A stretch of 64,000 nucleotides of DNA from Paucimonas lemoignei. GTDB taxonomy: Bacteria > Pseudomonadota > Gammaproteobacteria > Pseudomonadales > Pseudomonadaceae. The DNA lies in assembly GCA_900475325.1 (NCBI GenBank), contig LS483371.1:3224001-3288000 (forward strand), written 5' to 3'. The translations under genes were made by a program, and so were the position numbers. Shown one piece after another: positions 16,518 through 25,537 of this stretch. Under the pieces are notes generated by a model, which had not been told where the DNA came from, made no database searches, and was given only the letters and a program-made list of their open reading frames with translations. The number at the start of each line of letters is the position of its first letter. Position 1 is the stretch's first letter.

Positions 16518-17821
16518 TGGGCAGCACCCTTGGCGGCAACCGCCCGCTCAAGAAAGGCCAGCACCCGTTCCCAGCTGCGCTCATTGGCCAGCGCATTGCC
16601 CGCAGGGGTCCCGCCGCCGCTGATCAACACTTTGGCCACCGGGTGCAGCCGGGCAATGACCGTCGTCGGCACAAAGGGAAAGCCAATGGCATGCCCGGCG
16701 CCTTGATTGAGCACATGCTCCACCGGCCATTTGTGCCCACGCGCGGCCAGATCAGCCTCGATCTCGGCGCAATAGTCGCTGGAGGGCCAGAAGCCGTCGT
16801 CATCGCCGGAAATCAACAGCAGCGGACCGCGAATGTTTTCCACCGGAATCCGCGCCCGAGCGACAGCGGCTGCGTCCTGCTGCACCGCGACAAACGCTGG
16901 GGCCTGACGGATAGGCGCACCGGGCGCTTGGGCAACATCGAAGGGTCGCCAGTCAACATGCGGGTTGTTTTGCCAGACATTGGCCAGCGGCTGCCCTTGC
17001 CAGGTCCAGGCGTCGGCATCCCGAGGTTGTTCCGGGCGACCGGCGCGCAACGTGCCGTGAACCACTGAACTCGGTACATAACCAATCACCGCGCTGACCA
17101 GCTCCGGGAAGCGCGAGCCCAGCAATAGCGCCAGCTCGCCCCCACGAGACAACCCGGCCACGGCGATGAAGCCGTCTTTGGGCTCAAGCTCGGCAGCCGC
17201 CCATTGCAACGCTCTCTGGAAGTACTCAAGGGGTGTAGCGCTGATATGTTCCGGCAGACCGGGCGCCTTGAAATACGCCAATGCCAACGCCGCATAACCA
17301 TGAGCGGCATACAACGCGGCGCGTTGTTCCGGCGTGCCTCCACCGGAACCATTGAGCACCACCACCAATGGCGCAGGTTCATCACCCACCGGTTGAAACA
17401 ACGTGGCACTGATCCCCGCTCCCCGCACCTCAGTTCGCTGCACGCCGGGTGCCAGATAGTGTTGGACGAAACGGCCACTGACGGTCTGACCCTGAGCATC
17501 GGTCAATTGCAGCTCGATCCGTTGCGCAGTCAGGCTTTCCTGATTCAACACCTCGACCGGCGGCGTAACCTGACGCATCGACCACACAAGCGCCATGGCG
17601 TCGGCACTCAGCCAGTCGCCGGTGTGCGGGGCGTCACGGCTCAGATCAAGCTCACCCTCTTCGCCAATCAGGAACTGCGCACGGCTTTCCCAGCGGCTGC
17701 CATCCGCAGCCTGCAAGCAGGCTCGCAACTCAGCCAAACCGGGCGCGAGGCCGTCGAAGCGGATGTGTCGGGGCTGATCGATGAGCCCTTCCGGCAGGTC
17801 TATCCAGCAGTTCCGACTCAT
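16514..17821 (-). CDS. BAAT-type acyl-CoA thioesterase/hydrolase, 435 aa
   Basis: Resembles bile-acid-CoA:amino acid N-acyltransferase/acyl-CoA thioesterase proteins: an N-terminal Ig-like half (residues ~10-120, RHIRFDGLAPGLAELRA) and a C-terminal alpha/beta hydrolase half. The nucleophile elbow is GLSRGG (Ser about 225), with the acid at SGDDDGFWPSSD and His at GAGHAIGFP. A Ser rather than Cys nucleophile favours thioesterase over amino-acid conjugation. Overlaps both neighbours by 4 nt inside the transporter operon. It may release the acid from the CoA thioester made by the CoA ligase, or cleave a conjugate. Confidence 0.8.
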   Translation of the reverse strand: MSRNCWIDLPEGLIDQPRHIRFDGLAPGLAELRACLQAADGSRWESRAQFLIGEEGELDLSRDAPHTGDWLSADAMALVWSMRQVTPPVEVLNQESLTAQRIELQLTDAQGQTVSGRFVQHYLAPGVQRTEVRGAGISATLFQPVGDEPAPLVVVLNGSGGGTPEQRAALYAAHGYAALALAYFKAPGLPEHISATPLEYFQRALQWAAAELEPKDGFIAVAGLSRGGELALLLGSRFPELVSAVIGYVPSSVVHGTLRAGRPEQPRDADAWTWQGQPLANVWQNNPHVDWRPFDVAQAPGAPIRQAPAFVAVQQDAAAVARARIPVENIRGPLLLISGDDDGFWPSSDYCAEIEADLAARGHKWPVEHVLNQGAGHAIGFPFVPTTVIARLHPVAKVLISGGGTPAGNALANERSWERVLAFLERAVAAKGAAQ

Positions 17822-18891
17822 TTCGCCTCCTGAGCACGCTTGATCAATGCGGCGTGATCAAAGTCGCTGAAAGCAGGAACAAATTCATTGGAGAAGATCT
17901 TGTCCACCGGCACATCGGCGGTCGGGAATTCGCCGGTTTTGGCCATGGCCGCAATCGCGTCCTTGATGATGGGCAGGCTGTATTCGCCCGGCACCCGATT
18001 GCTGCCATCGGCGTGATGCAAAGTGTTGCGCAGACGGCGGACCAGCAACTCACGTGCATCGGCCAGGCCCTTGCCTTCGGCATCCGCCGGCTTGCTTTCC
18101 GGATGCTGACGCCAGAAGGCTTGCACGCAATAGGTCGGGTTGGCTTCGCAGACGAGCTGCCCCTGGGTGTAGGCGCGGCCGAAACGGCGGATCAGGTCCG
18201 GGTTTTCCTTGAAGGTATCCACGTGAGCGATAAAGCCGTTGCCGGGGTTTTCCTGAAACACCGGCGGGTAAGCAATGCGGCGGATCGGCGTGCCGGACAG
18301 CTCCAGCATGTCATTCCAGCTGCTGTTGAAATTCAGGGCATCGACGCGGCCGGTCTTCAGCGCCTGAAAGCCCGCGCCCAATGCACCGACGGCAACGAAC
18401 TCGACGTTCTTGCCCGGCTCCAGCCCGGCGACACGCAGCGCGGCACGACTATTGGGCAAGGTGCCCCAGGTCAAGGCACCCACGCCGATCTGCTTGCCTA
18501 TGAGGTCGGCCAGGTTCTTGATCGGCGAATCAGCCAACACCGCATATTCCAGGGTCTGGCTCGGCACGCCATTGTAGAAATAACGCACCGGCAATGGGTC
18601 TTTGCCATTGAAGTAACTGGAAATGACTGGTTCGGCCACCGGGAAGCCAAAGGTCACGCGCTTGCTGGCGATCTGCGGCAACAAAGCCCCGGCGCCCTGA
18701 AACACCACCACGTTGACTTTCAGCCCCTGTTCCTTGAACAGGCCCAGTTCTTCGGCAGCCGCGTAGGCAGCGCCGTCATGCACCGCGGGCGGAATCGCCA
18801 GGGCGACAGTTACATCATCCAGCGCCCAGGCCTGGGTAGCGCCCAACATCAGTGGCACGGTCAACGGCAGCAACAACTTGGCAATGGTCAT
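17818..18891 (-). CDS. NitT/TauT-type ABC substrate-binding protein, 357 aa
   Basis: Periplasmic binding protein with a signal peptide cleaved near AWALDD and an NMT1/SsuA-like fold (AAYAAAEELGLFKEQGLKVN; ADSPIKNLADLIGKQIGVGA). Overlaps the BAAT-type hydrolase by 4 nt; the CoA ligase ends 9 nt upstream. First transporter of the two of this type in the operon. Longer than typical SsuA (~320 aa). Ligand unknown. Confidence 0.85.
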   Translation of the reverse strand: MTIAKLLLPLTVPLMLGATQAWALDDVTVALAIPPAVHDGAAYAAAEELGLFKEQGLKVNVVVFQGAGALLPQIASKRVTFGFPVAEPVISSYFNGKDPLPVRYFYNGVPSQTLEYAVLADSPIKNLADLIGKQIGVGALTWGTLPNSRAALRVAGLEPGKNVEFVAVGALGAGFQALKTGRVDALNFNSSWNDMLELSGTPIRRIAYPPVFQENPGNGFIAHVDTFKENPDLIRRFGRAYTQGQLVCEANPTYCVQAFWRQHPESKPADAEGKGLADARELLVRRLRNTLHHADGSNRVPGEYSLPIIKDAIAAMAKTGEFPTADVPVDKIFSNEFVPAFSDFDHAALIKRAQEAK

Positions 18892-18900
18892 GAGCAGTCC

Positions 18901-20484
18901 TTAGTGGGTCAATCCAGAGAGCGCCTGGTCGATCAGGGCGCGACGGTCGATCTTGTTGGTCGTGGCAAGGGGTAATGCATCGAGAAACCAGACCCGGCGC
19001 GGGTGCTGATAGGCAGCGGCGTGTTCCAGCACGAAGGTTTTGAGCTGGTCCTCCGTGGCGTGAAAGCCTTCGCGCAGGACCACGAATGCCACCGGTTTCT
19101 GGCCTTTGATGGCGTCTTCAACCGGGACCACGCAGGCTTGCTGCACGGCGGGATGCCGCTCCAGAAGCTTTTCGATTTCGCCGGGGTAAATGTTTTCCCC
19201 GCCGCTGACGAACATGTCATCGCGGCGCCCGACGAAGGTGTAAAAGCCGTCGCCGTCGCGCTCGAAAACGTCGCCAGTGATGTAGTAACCGTCGGCGGTA
19301 AACGGCAGCGGCAGGTCCGGGCGATTGTGATAGCCGCTCATCAGGCCGGGGCTGCGCAGTTCCAGCACACCTTGATCGCTCAGCTCACCGGCTTCATCGC
19401 GCAAGCGCAGTTGTACTTTTGGGTGGGCGCAACCCAGAGACAACGGAGGGCTGACTAACCCGGCCGGATGCGGCCCGAACACCACCGGCCCACCTTCGGT
19501 GGTGCCATAGGCATTGATGACTTTGGCGCCGGGCAGCAACCGGCGAATCTGCTCCAGCAGACTGGCGCTGACCGGTGCCGAACCCATGCGCACCACCCTC
19601 ACCGAGGACAGATCAGCGTCGGCCAACAAAGCCTTTTCACTGAGCATCATGGCAATCATCGGCGGCACCGCGGTGAGCCAGGTGCAGCGATGGCGCTGGA
19701 TGGCATCGATGTAACTGGCGGCCGTGAACTGTGGCAACAGCACGGTGGTGGTATGAGACGCTAGACTCAGGAACGCCAGCGCCAACGCGTTCATGTGATA
19801 AAACGGTGCGGCAATCAACGGCGTTTCGTCAGCCAGACGTGTGGCCTGCAAGCGGGTCTGCACCACCCATAAATGCGCGGCATGGCTGAGCACCACGCCC
19901 TTGGGTTTGCCGGTGGAACCGGAGGTGTAGAGGATCAGCGCGGGCTCGTCCGACTGAGGCTCGAATGCCCTGAAGGCGCCTGACTCTGCGAAAGCGGCAA
20001 GCCCTTCGGCGCTCAACTCCAGGTGTTCAAGCCCTTGTGGTGCGGCTGGCAGACGGTACGGGTCGCAAAACAGCAGCCGCGCCCCGCTATCAGCGATGAC
20101 GTAATGCACCGTGGCGTCGGGGAATTTGTAATTGACCGGCACTGCCACCAGCCCGGCGCGCATGATGCCCAGCACCACCGCCAGATACTCCACCGAGTTG
20201 GCGGCCAACAGCGCAATCCGCTCGCCCTGGGCATAGCCGCGAGCCGCCAGCGCGCGGGCAATGCTGTCGGCCAGGTCGTCGAGTTCGCCGTAAGTAATCG
20301 AGTGCTCGGCACCCAACCCTGTAGGAGCCAACTTGTTGGCGAGGCGGTGTGTCAGGCTCATTGTCTCGCCAACACGTTGGCTCCTACAGGTATCGTGTTC
20401 ACCATGCATGCCAATAAACGCCACCCTTTCACGATCAGCCTGCCGGTCGATCACCCGGCCAAGGTTTTTCGAAGCCGCGCTCAC
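18901..20484 (-). CDS. Acyl-CoA synthetase (AMP-binding) with in-frame REPIN, 527 aa
   Basis: Class I adenylate-forming enzyme that activates a carboxylic acid to its CoA thioester. Visible motifs are YTSGSTGKPKGVVLSH, NAYGTTEGGP, YYITGDVFERDGDGF, GRRDDMFVSGGENIYP and the catalytic Lys in TTNKIDRRA. Starts with GTG at 20484, overlapping the VOC gene stop. Residues 33-55 are encoded entirely by a 69-bp REPIN (20320-20388), placed between AFIGMHGEH and SITYGELDD, which would be contiguous in relatives. The insertion is a multiple of three, so the frame is kept. It falls before the first conserved core motif and may be tolerated. Acid substrate unknown. Confidence 0.88.
   Translation of the reverse strand: MSAASKNLGRVIDRQADRERVAFIGMHGEHDTCRSQRVGETMSLTHRLANKLAPTGLGAEHSITYGELDDLADSIARALAARGYAQGERIALLAANSVEYLAVVLGIMRAGLVAVPVNYKFPDATVHYVIADSGARLLFCDPYRLPAAPQGLEHLELSAEGLAAFAESGAFRAFEPQSDEPALILYTSGSTGKPKGVVLSHAAHLWVVQTRLQATRLADETPLIAAPFYHMNALALAFLSLASHTTTVLLPQFTAASYIDAIQRHRCTWLTAVPPMIAMMLSEKALLADADLSSVRVVRMGSAPVSASLLEQIRRLLPGAKVINAYGTTEGGPVVFGPHPAGLVSPPLSLGCAHPKVQLRLRDEAGELSDQGVLELRSPGLMSGYHNRPDLPLPFTADGYYITGDVFERDGDGFYTFVGRRDDMFVSGGENIYPGEIEKLLERHPAVQQACVVPVEDAIKGQKPVAFVVLREGFHATEDQLKTFVLEHAAAYQHPRRVWFLDALPLATTNKIDRRALIDQALSGLTH
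20320..20388. repeat. REPIN inside the CoA ligase gene, 69 bp
   Basis: Arms TGTAGGAGCCAACTTGTTGG and CCAACACGTTGGCTCCTACA. Exactly 23 codons; on the gene's strand its first codon TGT is in frame. It adds a Cys/Arg-rich stretch near the N-terminus. Confidence 0.92.
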
Positions 20485-21269
20485 GAGACGAACTCCAGCA
20501 GGGTTTCGAATTCGGCGATTTCGATCAGCAGCCGAGCGCCTTCGAACCTGTGCACCAGCCCTTCGGCTTCGGCAAGCCGAGCCAGTTCAGCAGGGTCAGC
20601 GCAACGCAGAGTAATCACCGCAAAGCGCTCGCCCCGTTGGCTGAGCTGCGTCGCTGAAGGCCCGTAGCGTTGTTGCAGCACAGCCTCATCCACGACTTCC
20701 AGATCAAAACCTGCGTCCAGCTGCCCCAGCGTGGCATAACGTTGCCGGGCCGCCTCGGGATCAGCACTGAGCACCGTCAGTTTGACGATCCCGGTGACGC
20801 CGTTGGCATGGTTCAGCCATTGCGGTTGCCAGACCAGTTCGGGAGTTTCGTGATGGCAGTAATAAACGCGCCCAGCGGCAAATTCGTTGGGCTGCAGGCG
20901 CACAGTGGTAAAACGCGCTGTCAGCTCACGGCCCTGATGCTCCACCGGGCGAGAAAAGCGCTGCACCGGCTGCACCAGAAACCCGGCGCTTACCAGCTCG
21001 GCGTGTGTGGCATGAGCGTTTTTGGTGCTCAGCACCAGGCCGTCGATGCCCAACGGGCTGTCCAGCACCTCTTGGCGCAATCTGTGGTTGCCCAGCGGCA
21101 GGCCGATGAGTTCGAGGTAACCGCCCGGGAACATCATCAAATGGTTGAGTGAACCCAGCGAGTGATAACCGCGCGGCGTGAGGGTGAAACCCAGCGCAGC
21201 GAACACTTGAGCTGCGGTGTCGGTCTCGAAACGAGTGTTGATGACCAGATGATCCAGAGCGGTCTGCAT
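20481..21269 (-). CDS. VOC-fold (glyoxalase-like) protein, 262 aa
   Basis: Two tandem beta-alpha-beta-beta-beta units; the N-terminal half (MQTALDHLVINTRF ... ALGFTLTPRGYHSLGSLNHL) resembles the glyoxalase-like domain of dioxygenases, lyases and isomerases. Metal ligands would be His 7 (LDHLVI), the NHL His and a C-terminal Glu. Overlaps the CoA ligase (GTGA) and lies 2 nt after the PaaI-type gene, so it is part of the same pathway. The reaction cannot be named from sequence. Confidence 0.75.
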   Translation of the reverse strand: MQTALDHLVINTRFETDTAAQVFAALGFTLTPRGYHSLGSLNHLMMFPGGYLELIGLPLGNHRLRQEVLDSPLGIDGLVLSTKNAHATHAELVSAGFLVQPVQRFSRPVEHQGRELTARFTTVRLQPNEFAAGRVYYCHHETPELVWQPQWLNHANGVTGIVKLTVLSADPEAARQRYATLGQLDAGFDLEVVDEAVLQQRYGPSATQLSQRGERFAVITLRCADPAELARLAEAEGLVHRFEGARLLIEIAEFETLLEFVS

Positions 21270-21271
21270 GA

Positions 21272-21691
21272 TCAGGCCTTGGGTGCAGGAGTCGAATAAA
21301 GACCACGACCACTGGCCACCAGATGACCCTCGGCGTCGAAGACCTGGGCCTCGGCCACCGAGAACTGCTTGCCGAACTTGATGACTTTGCCCGTGGCACG
21401 CAAATCGCCTTTGGCGGCGCGATGGTAATCAACCCGCAGGTCGACAGTAGGCACGCCCTTGCCGGTTTTCGAGACCAGTGCCCAATCGGCCGTCAGGTCA
21501 ACCAGTGCGGCGAGAATGCCGCCGTGGGTGTAACCGCCTTCGACGTTGACCACCCACTCTTCACGCCACTTGGCGGTCAGTTCGATGGTGCCCTCGCCCA
21601 CTTCAGTGACTTCAAGCCCCAGCCATTGGTGGTAAGGGCCCTTGAGCAAGCGGGCCTGGATGTCGGCGGCAGTTGGCAATGTATCGGTCAT
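21272..21691 (-). CDS. PaaI-family hotdog thioesterase, 139 aa
   Basis: Single hotdog domain with GGYTHGGILAALVDLTADWA, the PaaI-type helix motif (HGG then Asp). Such enzymes hydrolyse aryl- or acyl-CoA esters. The ATG at 21691 has GAGG 7 nt upstream; the TTG at 21697 is rejected. A second thioesterase beside the BAAT-type one in the same operon as a CoA ligase points to CoA-ester processing or salvage. Confidence 0.85.
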   Translation of the reverse strand: MTDTLPTAADIQARLLKGPYHQWLGLEVTEVGEGTIELTAKWREEWVVNVEGGYTHGGILAALVDLTADWALVSKTGKGVPTVDLRVDYHRAAKGDLRATGKVIKFGKQFSVAEAQVFDAEGHLVASGRGLYSTPAPKA

Positions 21692-21739
21692 GTTCAATCC
21701 TCGTTATTCAGGTAGGCGGTTCTAAATTCGTGTGCGTTC

Positions 21740-21831
21740 CGTAGGACCGGCTTTAGCCGGGAGAGCGGCATTCCTGACATAGCAAATGCAGCGTATGTAC
21801 CAATGTCCTTCCGGCTGAAGCCGGCCCTACG
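21740..21831. repeat. REPIN (CGTAGGACCGGC type)
   Basis: Arms CGTAGGACCGGCTTTAGCCG and CGGCTGAAGCCGGCCCTACG, a third arm type in the window. It sits in the 247-bp gap between the MDR gene and the PaaI-type gene, within the presumed operon. Confidence 0.85.
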
Positions 21832-21938
21832 AATTCACTTGGTCTCAGCTTCGAGCCGCTGAATCAAAGGCAACAGAGCCCCGTGCCGCCAAATGGAAAA
21901 CTCCGGCAGCGATGCAGCGTTAAACAGTTGAAACGGTG

Positions 21939-22955
21939 TCAGGGCTTGACGACGACCTTGCCCAACACTTCACGGTCGCGGATCAGGGCCAGGCCTTCGG
22001 CGGCCTGTTCCAGCGGCAGAACACGGTCGATCAGCGGGTCGATCTTGCCTTCGGCGATCAAGTCCAACAGGCCCACCAGGTTTTCTTCGTAGAAGCTGTT
22101 GGAGCCCTTGATGTTCAGCTCGAAGCTCCACACGTAGCGCAAGTCTTCCGCCGGATCGTGGCCCGCCGTCGCACCGCAGACCAGCAAGGTGCCGCCGCGT
22201 TTCAGGCATTTGAGCGAAGGTACCCAGGTGTCGCCGCCGGTGAAGTTGATCACAACATCGACGCCGCCTTCATGGGTCCGACGTTGTGGCTTGCCGTATT
22301 GACCAATGGCCCATTTGGAGAAATCCGTGTCGCGGTAATTGATCACGTGATCGGCGCCGATTTCCTTGAGGCGCTCACCCTTGGCGTCGCTGCCGGCACA
22401 GGCAATCACTTCGGCACCCAGCAGTTTGGCGAGAATCACACTGGCCGTGCCCACGCCCCCGCTGGCGCCGAGGATCAGCACCCGGTCGCCCGGTTTGACG
22501 GTGTTGTGGGTGATCAACATGCGGTGCGCCGTACCGTAAGCCACCGGCAGCGCCGCCGCCTGTTCGAAGCTCACCGCTGCAGGCAGGCTGATCAGCTGGC
22601 GGGCGTCCACCAGCGCGTACTCCGCCATGCCGCCGTCGACCATTTCCCCCATCAGGCCCACATCAGGCTTGAGCGGGTTGACCAGCACGCGGTCACCCAC
22701 GCTCCAGCCGGTGACGCCCTCGCCCACTTCGGTGATGGTCCCGGCAAGGTCCAGGCCAATCACCACCGGCAACGGCACCTTGATGCCCGGCATGCCTTTG
22801 ACGGTGAACACATCGTGATAATTGAACGACGACGCTCCAACACGGATCACGACGTGACCCTGGGTAACTGCCGGTACCGGCTTGTCGTTCACCACACGCA
22901 GACGGTCAAGATCACCGTGTGCATCGAGTACCAGGGCTTTCATGGTTTTGCTCAC
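21939..22955 (-). CDS. Zinc-independent MDR oxidoreductase (quinone reductase-like), 338 aa
   Basis: Medium-chain dehydrogenase/reductase with an N-terminal GroES-like domain and a Rossmann motif LILGASGGVGTASVILAKLL. The catalytic-zinc Cys and His are replaced (SSFNYHDVF; GLDLAGTI) and no structural-zinc Cys cluster is present, as in NADPH:quinone or enoyl reductases. A GTG start at 22955 fits AGGAG 9 nt upstream. Could act on an alpha,beta-unsaturated intermediate of the operon's pathway. Confidence 0.85.
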   Translation of the reverse strand: MSKTMKALVLDAHGDLDRLRVVNDKPVPAVTQGHVVIRVGASSFNYHDVFTVKGMPGIKVPLPVVIGLDLAGTITEVGEGVTGWSVGDRVLVNPLKPDVGLMGEMVDGGMAEYALVDARQLISLPAAVSFEQAAALPVAYGTAHRMLITHNTVKPGDRVLILGASGGVGTASVILAKLLGAEVIACAGSDAKGERLKEIGADHVINYRDTDFSKWAIGQYGKPQRRTHEGGVDVVINFTGGDTWVPSLKCLKRGGTLLVCGATAGHDPAEDLRYVWSFELNIKGSNSFYEENLVGLLDLIAEGKIDPLIDRVLPLEQAAEGLALIRDREVLGKVVVKP

Positions 22956-22993
22956 TGGGGATTTCTCCTGATGGGTTAATTAGGGTTCAAGCG

Positions 22994-23977
22994 TTATTTC
23001 AACGCTTTGGAATCGGCATACGGCTGGGTCGCGAACAGGTCGTCCTTGAGCTCGCCTTTGACCAGCCCGCCTTCGATGAAGACCATGTGTTGCAACTTGA
23101 GGGTGGCGATGTCCGCCGGTTCGAACGACACACGATTCATGGCGTCCCACAGGCCGACGTAGACTTTTGCGTCCTTGGTTGGCAGGTTGGCGCTTTTCTC
23201 CAGGATGCCGATCACTTCGTCATGGTGCGTCGCGCCCCAGGCCAGGGTGTCGCGCAGTGCGGCGATGACTTTGGCGACGGTTTCTGGATGCTCATCCACC
23301 AGTTTGGCGTTCACCGCGCCGACGCCGATGTAAGGCACCGCATCGGTTTTGGTGAGCTTTTTCCACTCATCGGCGAAGCTGCCCAGGCGTTTGACCTTCA
23401 GCTCATCGTCCAGCTGGTCGATGGTCAGCGAGCGCAACGCTGCACCGTCCACCTGTTTCTGGGACAGAAACTGCGCCAGCCGCGACTCGTTGCCGCCAAT
23501 CAGCGAAAAGTCGTTGGGTTGAATGCCGTAGTTACCCGCCAGTACCGTCCCGGCGATCACCGCCACCGATGAGCCGGTGGGCGACATGCCGATTTTCTTG
23601 CCCTTGAACTCAGCCACCGATTTGATCGGCGAATCGGCTGGCACCACAAACTGCACGTCCGCAGGCTGAGTGGCGGCGAAGATTTTGATCGGCACCCCTT
23701 CAGCTGCGGCGCTGAACACCCCGGCCACCGGCGCTCCGAACGCCAGGTCAATGGAGCCTGCGGCCAGCGCGCGAATGGGTGCATTCACGTCGGGAAAATG
23801 CACGAAAGTGGCCTCGATGCCGCGCTTGGCCAGGAAGTCTTTGGCCTCCAGCACCGAGCCGTAGCCCAGGCTCACGCCGCTGGTCCAATAGCCAATGCGC
23901 ACCGCGTCGGCCGCCTGGCTGGAGAAAGAAACAAAAACAGTCGTCGCCAACGCTGCGGCGGCAAAAAGCTTACGCAT
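22994..23977 (-). CDS. NitT/TauT-type ABC substrate-binding protein, 327 aa
   Basis: Second binding protein of this class in the operon. The signal peptide MRKLFAAAALATTVFVSFSS is cleaved near SQAAD, followed by AVRIGYWTSGVSLGYG and the SsuA-like ADSPIKSVAEFKGKKIGMSP. The start at ATG 23977 is chosen for the signal peptide; upstream codons of the open frame are not coding. It follows its permease by 19 nt. Ligand probably a small organic anion. Confidence 0.87.
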   Translation of the reverse strand: MRKLFAAAALATTVFVSFSSQAADAVRIGYWTSGVSLGYGSVLEAKDFLAKRGIEATFVHFPDVNAPIRALAAGSIDLAFGAPVAGVFSAAAEGVPIKIFAATQPADVQFVVPADSPIKSVAEFKGKKIGMSPTGSSVAVIAGTVLAGNYGIQPNDFSLIGGNESRLAQFLSQKQVDGAALRSLTIDQLDDELKVKRLGSFADEWKKLTKTDAVPYIGVGAVNAKLVDEHPETVAKVIAALRDTLAWGATHHDEVIGILEKSANLPTKDAKVYVGLWDAMNRVSFEPADIATLKLQHMVFIEGGLVKGELKDDLFATQPYADSKALK

Positions 23978-23996
23978 GGGTGCAGTTCCTAAAGGA

Positions 23997-24773
23997 TTAT
24001 TGATTGGAGGTTTTCCAGCGAAACAAACGGCGTTCCAGCGGTTTGAGCACACCCGCTTCGAGCAGCAACATCAGCGTGACCAGCAGGATCGTCCAGGCGA
24101 ACACCTGATCGCTTTGCACCAGGTCCGCCGCCTGGCGCAGGCGGTAACCGATGCCATCAGAGGCGCCCAGGGTTTCCGCTACCAGCGAGACCCGCCATCC
24201 GAAACCGAAGGCCAGCCGGGCACCGGAAAAGAAGTACGGCAGGATCGTTGGCAGGTAGATCTTCAGCAGAATCTGGCCGCGGGACATGCGAAACGAGCGC
24301 GCCAGGTCGATGTACTGCCGCTCGACCGTCTGCGCGCCCTGCCAGACATTGGTCAGGATCAGCGGCATGGAGGTCATGAACACCACAAACACCGTGGTCG
24401 CGTCGGAGATGCCGAACCAGATGATCGCGAAAATCGCCCATATGGCTGACGAAACAGTGTTGAACACCGCCAGAATCGGCTCGAAAAACTGCGCCAGCAT
24501 GCGGCTTGAACCCAAGGCCATGCCCAGTGGAGTGCCCACTAGCGCGGCCAAGGCAAACCCGCTGAGTACCCGGCCCATGGTTGCGCCCAGGTCATGCACG
24601 AAGGTCGCGCTGTGCCAGAGGTTAGTCAGCGCGGTGAAGACTTTTTCCGGGCCTGGCAACACAAAGGATGGCAACCGCCCGGCGGCGTACCACCAGGCGA
24701 TGGCGAACACCGCAACCAGCAGCAGACGCTGGGCAAACAAAATGACGAATCGGTTCGAAAGCATGCCGTTCAT
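23997..24773 (-). CDS. NitT/TauT-type ABC permease, 258 aa
   Basis: SsuC-like permease with six predicted helices and an EAA loop at YIDLARSFRMSRGQILLKIY. Its ATG overlaps the ATPase stop by 4 nt. Complete set with the ATPase at 24770 and the binding protein at 22994. Confidence 0.9.
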   Translation of the reverse strand: MNGMLSNRFVILFAQRLLLVAVFAIAWWYAAGRLPSFVLPGPEKVFTALTNLWHSATFVHDLGATMGRVLSGFALAALVGTPLGMALGSSRMLAQFFEPILAVFNTVSSAIWAIFAIIWFGISDATTVFVVFMTSMPLILTNVWQGAQTVERQYIDLARSFRMSRGQILLKIYLPTILPYFFSGARLAFGFGWRVSLVAETLGASDGIGYRLRQAADLVQSDQVFAWTILLVTLMLLLEAGVLKPLERRLFRWKTSNQ

Positions 24774-25537
24774 ACCTTCAACCGCAATTGCCGAACCTGC
24801 TCGCTGACATCGGCGGCAGTGGGTACGCGGGGACGGTTCAGGTCGATACTCACGATGTCCCTAATCCGGCCCGGGCGCGGTTCAAGCACCACCACGCGAT
24901 CGGCCAGCACCACCGCCTCTTCCACGTCGTGGGTGACAAACACAATGGTCATGCCCTTGAGCGCTTGCAGGCGCAGCAACTCATGGTGCATTTGCGTACG
25001 GGTTTGCGGATCGAGTTTGGAAAATGGCTCATCCATCAGCAGCACACTGGGTTCCACCACCAGACTACGCGCCAGGGCCACCCGGCTACGCATTCCGCCG
25101 GACAGCTGATGGGGCCAGACGCTGGCAAAGGATTCCAGTTCCACCAGTTTCAGCGCAGCATCGGCACGAGCCAGGCGCTCGGGCTTGCTCAAGCCGGAAC
25201 CTTCCAGGCCAAAGGCGACGTTATTGCGCACGCTGCGCCACGGCAGCAGGCGGTCCTCCTGGAACATATAGGCGACTCGACGCCAGCCCTCGAACTGCGC
25301 AGCGTCCAGCCCCTCCAGTTGCAAGGTGCCCTGATCGGCCTGCAGCAACCCGGAAAGGATATTCAGCAAGGTACTTTTGCCGCAGCCCGAAGTGCCCAGC
25401 AAAGCGAGGATTTCGCCCTGCCCGACTTGCACGGAAATATCACGCAGCACTTCCAGTTCACCGAAGTGCTTGGAGATGCCCTGCAGACTGAGCGTTGGAG
25501 TGGAGGCGTTGAAGGTAAACGTGGCCTGCGCAGTCAT
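24770..25537 (-). CDS. NitT/TauT-type ABC ATPase, 255 aa
   Basis: SsuB-like. Walker A GTSGCGKST (48-56), signature LSGGMRSRVALAR, Walker B VLLMDEPFSKLD and switch His FVTHD. Overlaps the GntR gene stop (ATGA), so regulator and transporter are translationally coupled. Confidence 0.9.
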   Translation of the reverse strand: MTAQATFTFNASTPTLSLQGISKHFGELEVLRDISVQVGQGEILALLGTSGCGKSTLLNILSGLLQADQGTLQLEGLDAAQFEGWRRVAYMFQEDRLLPWRSVRNNVAFGLEGSGLSKPERLARADAALKLVELESFASVWPHQLSGGMRSRVALARSLVVEPSVLLMDEPFSKLDPQTRTQMHHELLRLQALKGMTIVFVTHDVEEAVVLADRVVVLEPRPGRIRDIVSIDLNRPRVPTAADVSEQVRQLRLKV

